Source: a virus
DNA length: 25,307 nucleotides
IMG/VR virus record: IMGVR_UViG_3300045453_000071
Location: 1 to 25,307 of that record
Reading direction: 5' to 3' (one strand)
The stretch's first letter is position 1; each line of letters starts with the position of its first letter. The notes under the pieces are model-generated. The model had not been told where the DNA came from. It saw nothing but the letters and a program-made list of their open reading frames with translations, and ran no database searches. Below are positions 1 to 6,640 of this stretch, piece after piece. The position numbers and the translations under genes are program-made.

Positions 1-115
1 AATATGAAAATTTTAATTGTCTGTCCTGATTTAATTTGAAATTTTTCACTAATATCTGGTAAAATGGACCTAAATTAATTTGAGAATTTACTCTGTTTTA
101 ATTTGATAATCTACA
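1..115. mobile_element. Terminal part of an IS element, IS21-like end
   Basis: The first 115 bases are very AT-rich, unlike the GC-rich DNA that follows. They carry spaced copies of one motif, TTTAATTTGA: positions 30-39, 74-83 (first base varies) and 97-106, with a weaker copy near 11-19. Read on the minus strand the segment begins TGTAGATTATC at 115. Multiple short repeats inside the ends and a terminal TG are typical of IS21-family elements. The junction falls exactly where a serine recombinase reading frame (111-212) stops matching its family. The transposase genes would lie left of the window. Family assignment is an inference from end structure only. Confidence 0.5.
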
Positions 116-212
116 TTTCGTCCTTCCCGCAGGAAACGCGGGCATACGCCGCGACCCGTCGTCTGGTTGGCATCTGCGCCGCAGGTTCAATTTTCGTTAT
201 CTTTCTGCCCAT
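111..212 (-). pseudogene. Large serine recombinase (phage integrase), N-terminal remnant cut by IS insertion
   Basis: The minus strand opens at an ATG (212-210) behind a good AAAGGAGG site and encodes 33 residues before a TAG at 113-111. The end reads RRRVAAYARVSCGKDEM, the diagnostic start of large serine recombinases, in which the Ser of YARVS is the catalytic nucleophile. The preceding KITKIEP is also common in this family. The stop codon is made by the inserted DNA, since TGTAG is the IS end. A full protein has about 450-550 residues, so nearly everything is lost or lies beyond the IS. The gene overlaps the SHOCT gene by 26 nt. Position beside SHOCT and the lysis genes makes it the likely prophage integrase. 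Confidence 0.75.
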
Positions 213-426
213 AACGGCCTCCTTTCGCAGTACCATATATCACTCTGTTTTCCTTACATAGCAAGTCTTTTTCGAGGAATATACTGCGCGAGGATAAACC
301 GTATTTCTGAGCAAGCATTGTATTAATTGCCAGCAGGTCGGCTTCGGTAATAACGCCGTCCAAAAACCAATTCTTGAACACCGCCATAGCCGCCTTATAG
401 CGGAGGATTACTTCTTCCTTGTTCAT
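187..426 (-). CDS. SHOCT-domain-like small protein
   Basis: A 79-residue protein. Residues about 5-50 fit the SHOCT pattern: a short hydrophobic helix (AAMAVFKNWFLDG), then ITEAD, then a helix ending in LAQKYGLSSRSIF. SHOCT domains are short oligomerisation-type helices; the role of this subgroup is not known. In Clostridia such proteins often sit directly upstream of a large serine recombinase, as here. The start ATG (426-424) overlaps the stop of the upstream HTH gene as ATGA and has an AAGGAGGG site about 7 nt away, indicating translational coupling. It probably works with the integrase, but that is inferred from position. Confidence 0.7.
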   Translation of the reverse strand: MNKEEVILRYKAAMAVFKNWFLDGVITEADLLAINTMLAQKYGLSSRSIFLEKDLLCKENRVIYGTAKGGRYGQKDNEN

Positions 427-824
427 ACGGAAGCCCTCCTTGCCGCTCCGAAACAAGCTCTGGAGCAGTATTTGCGGCGGGCGTTGCCATAGCTTTCGAA
501 CTCCGCTCCGCAGGCCGGGCAGGCGAAACGGTAGACTGCCTTGCGGTTTACGGCTTCGGGGTGGGCCTTCCACCACACCATACGGCATTTGTCGGAGCAG
601 AAGCGCTTCCGCTTCGCCCCCGGCGTATGTTCCAGGGGGCGGCCGCAGTTGGCGCAAGCGTCCATAGTGGCGGCTTGTTCGGCTTTCTCACCGATGCCGA
701 TATTGCTCCGGCGGCAGTAGGACTTGACGGTGTTTTCGGATATGCCGAGCGCGTCGGCGATAGCGGCGTAGCTGTCGCCTTTGCCGCGCAAATATGCGAT
801 TCGTTGTTTTTGCGTGTTGGTCAT
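423..824 (-). CDS. Sigma-70 region 4-like HTH protein with two zinc-binding clusters
   Basis: A 133-residue protein. Residues about 18-38 (YAAIADALGISENTVKSY) form a helix-turn-helix like sigma factor region 4. Two cysteine clusters follow: C57xxC60 with C76xxxC80, and C102xxC105 with C120xxxC124, both zinc-ribbon-like. There is no region 2, so it is not a complete sigma factor; a DNA-binding regulator is more likely. The ATG at 824 is chosen because GGGAGG lies 6 nt upstream; the 17 codons of open frame before it cross the upstream terminator region. It lies after the terminator closing the lysis genes and is coupled by ATGA to the SHOCT gene. It may regulate the recombinase or late genes, but nothing in the sequence proves this. 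Confidence 0.7.
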   Translation of the reverse strand: MTNTQKQRIAYLRGKGDSYAAIADALGISENTVKSYCRRSNIGIGEKAEQAATMDACANCGRPLEHTPGAKRKRFCSDKCRMVWWKAHPEAVNRKAVYRFACPACGAEFESYGNARRKYCSRACFGAARRASV

Positions 825-854
825 ACGGTCGCCTCCCATTCCGAGGGGAAAAGG

Positions 855-890
855 AAAAAACCCCTCACCATCCACAGGACAGCGAGGGGT
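855..890 (-). terminator. Rho-independent terminator after the amidase gene
   Basis: On the minus strand ACCCCTC (890-884) pairs with GAGGGGT (866-860) around a 17-nt loop, followed by a run of six T (860-855). It lies 25 nt past the amidase stop and would end the late transcript. A second GAGGGG copy in plus-strand reading (843-848) could pair with the same CCCCTC (861-866), giving an alternative fold. Confidence 0.75.
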
Positions 891-914
891 CGGTTGGCAA
901 CCGGAACGTGCGAA

Positions 915-1652
915 TTATTCGGTTTTGATGTAAGCGTCGACAAACCCCGCCGCCTTTACCTTGGCGAGCATCGCGTCGGCATTTGCCTTGGAGCTGAACG
1001 CCCCGACCTGAACGCGGTACAGCTTTTTCGGCTCGGTGGGCGCTGGCGCGGGTGGTTTCGGCGTTTCACCCGACGTGAGCAGCCGCTTGACCTCGGCTCG
1101 GAAGGTGTCCATCGACTTCCCGTGCCTTGGAAACCAGTGACCGGGGTCTGCGTGGTTTGAAGCGATGCCGCGCCTATGCCCTTTATAATGCCCGATGATA
1201 ATGCCGTCAGCCATTGGATCAAAGGTGTATTCCTTGCAGAGGAAAGCGCACAGTTCAGCGGCTTCCTTATACACGGCGTTGAAATAGGCGGCGTCGGTCA
1301 GGTTATCCTCGCAGATCTCAAATGAGATGTGCGTGTCGTTGCCGGAGCCTCTCACGCCTCTGCCGCAGTGCCAGCCGCGATGGTTCCAGGGCAAAGTCTG
1401 GTAAGTGGCAATCGAGCCGTCAGCAAGCTTCCCGATAAAGGCATGGACACACACCTGCCTGCCGTCCGGCCTGTCCTGGTTCCAGTGGTTGTTATGCCGG
1501 TTCCTGCCCAGCAGCCCGTCGTCCGGGCCGACATAACGCCGCAGCCACGGGTTGTTCACGCCGGTGGAATGCACCATGATGCCTCTTGGCGTAATCGTCC
1601 TGCCCGCTTTGTAGCAGGCGTTGTTCGTGAGAATTAACGTGCGCAGGTTCAT
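915..1652 (-). CDS. N-acetylmuramoyl-L-alanine amidase with C-terminal SPOR domain (endolysin)
   Basis: This 245-residue endolysin should cleave the amide bond between N-acetylmuramic acid and L-alanine in peptidoglycan during phage release. Residues about 20-195 form an Amidase_2/PGRP-type zinc amidase: IMVHSTG with H28 as the first metal ligand, HISFEI, and NHADPGHWFPRHG supplying later ligands. A proline-rich linker (PKPPAPAPTEPKK) leads to a SPOR-like domain (YRVQVGAFSSKANADAMLAKVK), known to bind peptidoglycan lacking stem peptides. There is no signal peptide, which fits release through the adjacent holin. The ATG (1652-1650) overlaps the holin stop as ATGA. The arrangement is standard for Clostridia prophages. 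Confidence 0.93.
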   Translation of the reverse strand: MNLRTLILTNNACYKAGRTITPRGIMVHSTGVNNPWLRRYVGPDDGLLGRNRHNNHWNQDRPDGRQVCVHAFIGKLADGSIATYQTLPWNHRGWHCGRGVRGSGNDTHISFEICEDNLTDAAYFNAVYKEAAELCAFLCKEYTFDPMADGIIIGHYKGHRRGIASNHADPGHWFPRHGKSMDTFRAEVKRLLTSGETPKPPAPAPTEPKKLYRVQVGAFSSKANADAMLAKVKAAGFVDAYIKTE

Positions 1653-2065
1653 TTGTCTGCCCCCTCGTCATCGCGGGAGCCCAGCTGTCCCAAAATCGTC
1701 TTAAGTTTCTCGGGGATGGGCAGTCCCACGCGCGCGGCGTTCTCCAGGATGGAAATGCCTTCATTGCTCAAATAAAAGAAGATTACCGCCGTCCGGATCG
1801 CGCCGCCGTCGCCAATCACCTGGCTGTCGACGATATGCCCTACGCCCACCAGCACAAAGATGAGCACCTTTTTAAAGATGCCCCTGGCGCCGATCTCGCT
1901 GGATAGTTTCTTCTCCATGATGGCACGCATCACGCCGGTCAGATAGTCAATTACTATAAAGGCGATTAAGGCGTAGAGAAATCCGTCCAGTCCGCCCAAA
2001 AACCAGCCGAGAAAACCGCCGATGGCGGTAAAGGCCGCCTGTACCCAGTTCCAGAATACTTTCAT
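1649..2065 (-). CDS. Phage holin (toxin secretion/phage lysis holin family)
   Basis: A 138-residue membrane protein that should form lesions in the cytoplasmic membrane so that the endolysin reaches the wall. Hydrophobic segments lie at about residues 10-27 (AAFTAIGGFLGWFLGG), 29-48 (FLYALIAFIVIDYLTGVM) and 70-83 (VLIFVLVGVGHIVD), with a weaker one near 92-108. IDYLTGVMRA and the acidic tail match the TcdE/phage-lysis holin family (Bacteriophage_holin_4). ATG at 2065 is preferred to an in-frame TTG at 2071 because GGAGG lies 9 nt before the ATG. It is coupled to the amidase by ATGA. Confidence 0.9.
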   Translation of the reverse strand: MKVFWNWVQAAFTAIGGFLGWFLGGLDGFLYALIAFIVIDYLTGVMRAIMEKKLSSEIGARGIFKKVLIFVLVGVGHIVDSQVIGDGGAIRTAVIFFYLSNEGISILENAARVGLPIPEKLKTILGQLGSRDDEGADK

Positions 2066-2114
2066 TGTCAAAACCTCCGTTTTTGTTGGTTATTCACACA
2101 GTGCCTGCTCATAT

Positions 2115-2146
2115 AAAAAACGCTTGCCGTTTATACAGCAGAGCGT
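2115..2146 (-). terminator. Minus-strand rho-independent terminator between tail/accessory genes and holin
   Basis: On the minus strand ACGCT(C)TGC (2146-2138) pairs with GCAAGCGT (2127-2120) with one bulged base and a 10-nt loop, followed by six T (2120-2115). It would stop transcripts coming from the tail operon, which must run antisense through the plus-strand gene 2224-2988. No clear promoter for the holin was found in the 50 bases that follow. Confidence 0.6.
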
Positions 2147-2169
2147 CTTTGTAGCTGCGGTTATTTAGC

Positions 2170-2198
2170 TTTACTCTCTCCCAAATTAAGGTTACAAT
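2170..2198 (+). promoter_or_regulatory. Sigma-A type promoter for the plus-strand gene
   Basis: TTTACT (2170-2175) and TACAAT (2193-2198) are separated by exactly 17 bases. They match the vegetative consensus at 4 of 6 and 5 of 6 positions. Transcription would start near 2205, immediately before the ribosome binding site, giving a very short leader. Confidence 0.65.
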
Positions 2199-2223
2199 AA
2201 CTGCTAAAGGGAGGGGTATGTCG

Positions 2224-2988
2224 ATGAAAAGGTCGGCATTATTTACAATAGCAGCGCTTCTGTTTGCTGTCGCCATATCGCTATTCGTGTCCGGCCCCCC
2301 GGAGCAGGCGCAGACTGCGCAAGCCCAACAGCAGAGAATTAAGCAGGACGCGCAAGGTAGGGTCAAAATTGTATCGGACTCCGGTGATGCCATAGACTAT
2401 TTTGAAAACACCAACCTGATTTACGATGAGCAGCGACAAATATTCAGGCTCGACTATGATTATATAAATAAGCTTCCCCAAGAACTGCACCCCGCTTATA
2501 ATAGAACTGTCCAGCTGCCGGACTTTGTTTATGATGAAGGAAATGACCGGTTTATACACAGAAAATCAGGCCTTTGGTATATCATAAAAAATGGAAGGCG
2601 TGTGTTCCCGGCTGAGTACTATATAGAACCTGGCAAACACGAGATAGCCTACGTCGAGATGGAAAACAGACCCGATGACGTGTGGGTACACGCAAGCACT
2701 ACGGAAATTGTAGTTCAACCGGGAGATAGCTTAGTCTGGATCGGCACTGCGCTGCCTCAGCAGTACAGAATGAGCATGAGTTTTTGGCTGGCTGAGCGTG
2801 GACGCTTCCTTGAGCGCAACGGCATCAAGAACCCGGATATGATTTCCCCCGGGCAGGTTCTTATATACCACAATTACGTTGACCGAGAAGCCCCAGCAGC
2901 GATATCTGAATATGTGAGCTCCTTCGCTGGCCGTTTCTACGTAGGAAGGGACCGGTTCGGCTATGCACAGTTAGTCAGAATCGAATAG
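2224..2988 (+). CDS. Membrane-anchored or secreted protein with C-terminal LysM-like domain; moron candidate
   Basis: This is the only convincing gene on the plus strand. The 254-residue product starts KR then a hydrophobic stretch (residues about 4-24, ALFTIAALLFAVAISLFV), a signal anchor or signal peptide, so it acts outside the membrane. A Gln/Ala-rich linker is followed by a domain I do not recognise (about 45-155). Residues about 160-215 look like LysM: VQPGDSLVWIG, then LERNGIKNPDMISPGQVLIY. LysM binds N-acetylglucosamine polymers such as peptidoglycan. ATG at 2218 is also possible, but GGAGG spacing (9 nt rather than 3) favours 2224. The gene has its own promoter, terminator and a lower GC content than the phage genes, consistent with expression in the lysogen, perhaps altering the cell surface. 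Function is not known. Confidence 0.8.
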   Translation: MKRSALFTIAALLFAVAISLFVSGPPEQAQTAQAQQQRIKQDAQGRVKIVSDSGDAIDYFENTNLIYDEQRQIFRLDYDYINKLPQELHPAYNRTVQLPDFVYDEGNDRFIHRKSGLWYIIKNGRRVFPAEYYIEPGKHEIAYVEMENRPDDVWVHASTTEIVVQPGDSLVWIGTALPQQYRMSMSFWLAERGRFLERNGIKNPDMISPGQVLIYHNYVDREAPAAISEYVSSFAGRFYVGRDRFGYAQLVRIE

Positions 2989-2993
2989 GAGTA

Positions 2994-3021
2994 GGGGGCA
3001 CGAGACATTCGTGCCCCCTTT
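2994..3021 (+). terminator. Terminator of the plus-strand gene
   Basis: GGGGGCACGA (2994-3003) and TCGTGCCCCC (3009-3018) form a perfect 10-bp stem with loop GACAT, followed by TTT. It starts 5 nt after the TAG stop. In the minus direction no T-run follows, so it should act only on plus-strand transcription. Confidence 0.85.
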
Positions 3022-3029
3022 GCCTAAAT

Positions 3030-3815
3030 TTAAGTTGGCCCGCCAGTTGGCATCGTTGCGATGTTATACCATGTCCAATCCTGGGTTCCGGTCGGAAAAT
3101 TAAGGTCTGCGTCAATGAATCGAGTGCCAATAGTCAACGGGTCTGTGCGGGAAACACTCCATGCCTGAACGCGAATATGGTCATGTAGGGTTGCACCGGT
3201 CACCGGGGGAGCACCCCATGTGAACCACACCCAGTTATTTCTGGCAAGCCATCGTTCATGCACTCCGTTGATGTCTTTCAACGAAGCTGAATACAAGACT
3301 CTCACCCCAAAGTAAGTCACGTTATTAACAACGCGACTGGCAAAATTTTGGGTGGGATTTCCGAGCGCTTGAAGACGGTCAGAAATCCACGCGAGCAATC
3401 CGGAGTACCGCGCCTCAAGCCAGGACTGAAAAGCACCATGACCGCAAGCAGTATCGCCATAGGGATGCCATGAATGCTGCGTATGGCGCAAAGTAGTTGG
3501 GCAGCTGCTCATTAAATGCCGTAATCGCGCAGCCCACCGGAATTCTCTCAGAACGCCCTCGTTGAAATATCCACCGACACGCCAACCCCAATAGTTATCG
3601 TGACTATCTCCGCGCCACCACTCGAACATCGCTTCCCAAAAACAATCGTCGGTATCGGTGTCTGGCACCTGCGTTCCAGGGAACCAAAAGAGGCAGCCAG
3701 GGAAGAGAGTGCCGGTTACATTGCCGTCTCCAAGGTGATACTCATTGGCGTTCCTAACGTTTTGGCTGGCGGTATGGCGATATACCTGAACAGGGTGGTT
3801 TACTCCGCAACCCAT
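3030..3815 (-). CDS. Tryptophan-rich protein of unknown function
   Basis: A 261-residue protein that I do not recognise. It has 17 tryptophans (about 6.5%), with clusters such as FWEAMFEWWRGD, YWGWRVGG and NNWVWFTWG, many His and Asn, and no signal peptide or membrane segment. The last 85 residues or so read like a beta-sandwich (NWVWFTWGAPPVTG, then IRVQAWSVSR). Aromatic-rich beta proteins at the end of a tail operon may be carbohydrate-binding receptor proteins, but this is a guess. ATG at 3815 has AAAGGAGGGG upstream and shares one base with the stop of the previous gene (TAATG). GC content is lower than in the structural genes, suggesting separate acquisition. Confidence 0.75.
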   Translation of the reverse strand: MGCGVNHPVQVYRHTASQNVRNANEYHLGDGNVTGTLFPGCLFWFPGTQVPDTDTDDCFWEAMFEWWRGDSHDNYWGWRVGGYFNEGVLREFRWAARLRHLMSSCPTTLRHTQHSWHPYGDTACGHGAFQSWLEARYSGLLAWISDRLQALGNPTQNFASRVVNNVTYFGVRVLYSASLKDINGVHERWLARNNWVWFTWGAPPVTGATLHDHIRVQAWSVSRTDPLTIGTRFIDADLNFPTGTQDWTWYNIATMPTGGPT

Positions 3816-4051
3816 TATCTGTCCCCTCCTTTGGCACTGCGTTCTTTCGGGATCCTCTTAACGACGCCTTCTCCCTGCCCGCCGCAAACCGTGCAAGGCA
3901 CCTCATCGAATCCTGCAATTGGTTCAGGAACATCATGAGCAATTTGAGGGATGTTAACGCTTTCTCCATCCGCGTCAACAGATTTGTCTTTAAGCCACTT
4001 GTGATCATATTGCACAACACAGGTTTCGGTATCAGACATTTCCTTACACAT
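3815..4051 (-). CDS. Small acidic protein with CxxCGGxG motif
   Basis: A 78-residue protein of unknown function. Residues about 53-60 read CTVCGGQG, one half of a DnaJ-type zinc cluster; C2 and C11 are the only other cysteines. This could be a single zinc knuckle or the dimer half of one. The start is well supported: AGGAGG lies 7 nt before ATG 4051. Its stop overlaps the start of the Trp-rich gene by one base, so the two are probably translated together. An 81-bp AT-rich gap (4052-4132) separates it from the GH18 gene; I see no clear promoter there. Confidence 0.7.
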   Translation of the reverse strand: MCKEMSDTETCVVQYDHKWLKDKSVDADGESVNIPQIAHDVPEPIAGFDEVPCTVCGGQGEGVVKRIPKERSAKGGDR

Positions 4052-4132
4052 TCCAATTCCTCCTAAAATTTTTTTAAACTACATTAAACACCTTTTCCAT
4101 TTACTGGTTGTTGTGTGTTGCTACTATGGCAT

Positions 4133-6640
4133 TTAAACCACCTCCTCGCGGATATTGAATACCAGCGGGTCCTGGTGCCCAAGCGCCCACAACCCGACCC
4201 CTTTTAACCTCCATCTGTGCTTCGCCAGGTTAGCCAACATATCGAAATGTTCCGCATCGGAGTAGTGGGCGATGGAGAACCCCCTTGCGTCCCCTAGGAA
4301 AAGCTGGGTAAGCCACAGCCCCCGGTCGCGCAGCCGGAAGGTAACAGCCCTGTCGCTGTCAAAAGCCGCGAAAGAATCAGTGTGCAGATAGTCAAAATCT
4401 GTGGAGACGCTTTCCTGCCTGGTCGCCGGTTCTTCCCCGGGGCCTTCAAAGCGGAAGTAATCCCACGATTCAAGCCATGTCACGCCGCTGCGCTGAATAC
4501 GCCCCAGTGTCTGGGCATGGCCGCCCGGCAACGTCACGTCAAGGGCCTCCTGCGGTACATAAACATAAGGGTCTCCCGCGTCCAGCAGGCCGCACTCACA
4601 GGTAGCGCCGCTGGTGCGCAGCCCAAAGCCGCCGGAGACGGGGAGAGCCGCCGTCAAATTAAACACTCTGGTTGTCCCCACCCAGCAGTGCAGCTCGTTT
4701 CCCCGACTTCGCACCCGCAGCGTGTACCAAGTGTTTAAACTCACGCCCTGCGCCACGTCCGGCTGCAGCCTTGTCCATATCCCGCCTTGCCTTTGCCAAA
4801 GCTCCGCCGTCTGCGTGCCGCGCCGCAGCAGAAACAGATACAGATCGTTTACTCCCTGGGCTTTGAAAACCACGCCCATGGTGCCGCTCCCCGCCGTCAT
4901 GCGCAGCGTGGCTCTGATGTTCAGGTCGCCAAACCCGTCGTGGGAGAGTTGCGCCTGGGCGTCCGCGCTTGCCTGGTCGGACTGGATTAACACCCGCCTT
5001 GCCGGGTCCGTATCCATGCTCCAAGTCCCGCCGCTGCGGTTGTAGAAGGCGAGCGTGTTGTCCCTAAAGTCGTCATACCAGACCCAGGCGTGCTCCGGAG
5101 CGCTTCGCAGCACCTCAGCGGTGAGGATAAACCGCTCCGGCAGCACCCAGTTTCCGGCGATATCTTTTAGCCTCCTTGGGGTGAGGGTAAATTCCGCCTC
5201 GCCGCCGGTCATGCTAAAATTAAACTGCGAGCAGACCCTAAAGCCCCAGAACTGCGTACCATACTGGCTGCCCGCGCCGTGTACCTCTAAGGTGTGGCTT
5301 CCGGCAGACAAATAAAAACGCCCGGCCTTCAGCCAGTGGGTGCGACGGTGGAGGGGATACCAATCATCAAACGGCCCGACTTGCACCGGTGCCCCGTTTA
5401 GCCGCAGCTGCAAAACCTGACGGTTCCACCAGGGGCAATTCACCCTCGCCGCCAGGTCATATTCCCCCGCCTGGGGGACGGAAAAAGAAAAAAGGGCCAG
5501 GCCCTCTTCTTCCAGCACCGGTTGAGTCCCGGGAGGCGAACCCGGCGGGACGGGGAGAAGCTGGGGCGCCCTGGGGGAAATCCAGCCGCTGCCTACCGTC
5601 ATAGCGCCGGAAACCTCGTCAAAGCCGCTGCCTGTCCTGTCCGCGACCTGCCCGGCAAACTCATAGCGCGGCTCTTTTTCATAGGCGACCAGGTAGTTCC
5701 GCCTGACCCGGCCCGCCTGGCCGGAAACCTTAAAGATGGGGCTTGTAACCAGCGCCGCGTCCATGCCTTCCTGGTAATCGTAGATATGCAGGAGAAGGTA
5801 CGGGCTTTGGCTGTCCTCGTCCAGAAACCCGGCAAAGGGGAGGCGCGGCTGCAGCTCATGAAAAGTAAAATCCCCTTGCTGCCAGCCTAGCCAGGCGAGG
5901 AAGGTGCCGCCGCTGCCCCGGTAAGCGCCCGGGACAGGCCGCCTATCAATGCGCCAGTTGAAGCCGAAGCCGGGGATGCCGAGAAAGATTTTCTCCTTCG
6001 GTATCCGCGTTACCGCGTAGTCATAGATCTCCTCCATCCACCACACCGGGCTGATGGGCCCGGGAGCGCTGCCCGCCCAGGCAAAGGCGTAGCTCATAAT
6101 CACGCAGGTATCAAAATATGGCTCCATCCGGCGGTAATCGCACCAGCGCTCCCAGGACGGCGCGCCGTCCCCGGTCATGGGAGGCAAGTCCCAATGCACA
6201 TAGTGTTGAATCGGGCGGCTCTTGATGCTATCGTAGATCCTCTTCGCCAGGGCCACCACGCCGTCCGGATTGTCGCTCGGCCCTTTTTCCAGGTCGATAT
6301 CCACCCCGGCGGCGAAAGGGTACATATCCAGAATGCGGTGCAGCTCGCTGATAAACATGTCCTGCGCCCCGCCTGTGTTCTCCACGATGGCCCGAAAGCG
6401 GGAAAGGATGCCGTCGTTTCTGACCGTCAGCAGGTGGGTGATATGCGGCCAGCGCGCTACCCTTTCCAAATCGGCGGCGGGGATAACGCCGGTAATCCGC
6501 CCGGTGTTGTCGGGCACCAGAAAATCAAACAGCCCCATATGGGTCAGCCTGTCGCCGTAATCGCGCCACTCCTGCCTGGCCCGGGTGGTCTTTAAGAAAG
6601 ACCAGGTCATAAACCCCCGGCCTGCTTGTCTCATGCTCAT
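4133..6640 (-). CDS. Tail-associated GH18-like glycoside hydrolase with inserted carbohydrate-binding domains
   Basis: An 835-residue protein, probably a tail-tip enzyme or fibre that binds or cuts cell-surface glycan. Residues about 30-320 carry GH18 features: AGVDIDLE (111-118) in place of the DxxDxDxE motif with E118 as the proposed acid, IMSYAF (181-186), and FLGIPGFGFNW (219-229). The first Asp of the motif is Ala. Residues about 375-475 resemble a CBM6-like beta-sandwich and about 520-690 a concanavalin-like lectin fold. Residues 788-828 resemble the last part of a GH18 barrel (HYSDAEHF, then GVGLWALGHQDP). ATG at 6640 overlaps the previous stop as ATGA and has a purine-rich site 8 nt upstream. 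Bacterial relatives include spore cortex enzymes such as SleL/YaaH. Confidence 0.8.
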   Translation of the reverse strand: MSMRQAGRGFMTWSFLKTTRARQEWRDYGDRLTHMGLFDFLVPDNTGRITGVIPAADLERVARWPHITHLLTVRNDGILSRFRAIVENTGGAQDMFISELHRILDMYPFAAGVDIDLEKGPSDNPDGVVALAKRIYDSIKSRPIQHYVHWDLPPMTGDGAPSWERWCDYRRMEPYFDTCVIMSYAFAWAGSAPGPISPVWWMEEIYDYAVTRIPKEKIFLGIPGFGFNWRIDRRPVPGAYRGSGGTFLAWLGWQQGDFTFHELQPRLPFAGFLDEDSQSPYLLLHIYDYQEGMDAALVTSPIFKVSGQAGRVRRNYLVAYEKEPRYEFAGQVADRTGSGFDEVSGAMTVGSGWISPRAPQLLPVPPGSPPGTQPVLEEEGLALFSFSVPQAGEYDLAARVNCPWWNRQVLQLRLNGAPVQVGPFDDWYPLHRRTHWLKAGRFYLSAGSHTLEVHGAGSQYGTQFWGFRVCSQFNFSMTGGEAEFTLTPRRLKDIAGNWVLPERFILTAEVLRSAPEHAWVWYDDFRDNTLAFYNRSGGTWSMDTDPARRVLIQSDQASADAQAQLSHDGFGDLNIRATLRMTAGSGTMGVVFKAQGVNDLYLFLLRRGTQTAELWQRQGGIWTRLQPDVAQGVSLNTWYTLRVRSRGNELHCWVGTTRVFNLTAALPVSGGFGLRTSGATCECGLLDAGDPYVYVPQEALDVTLPGGHAQTLGRIQRSGVTWLESWDYFRFEGPGEEPATRQESVSTDFDYLHTDSFAAFDSDRAVTFRLRDRGLWLTQLFLGDARGFSIAHYSDAEHFDMLANLAKHRWRLKGVGLWALGHQDPLVFNIREEVV

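Noticed and set aside
2994-3018. The strong hairpin after the plus-strand gene as a bidirectional terminator
   Set aside because: No T-run follows it in the minus direction, so only the plus-strand role is supported.
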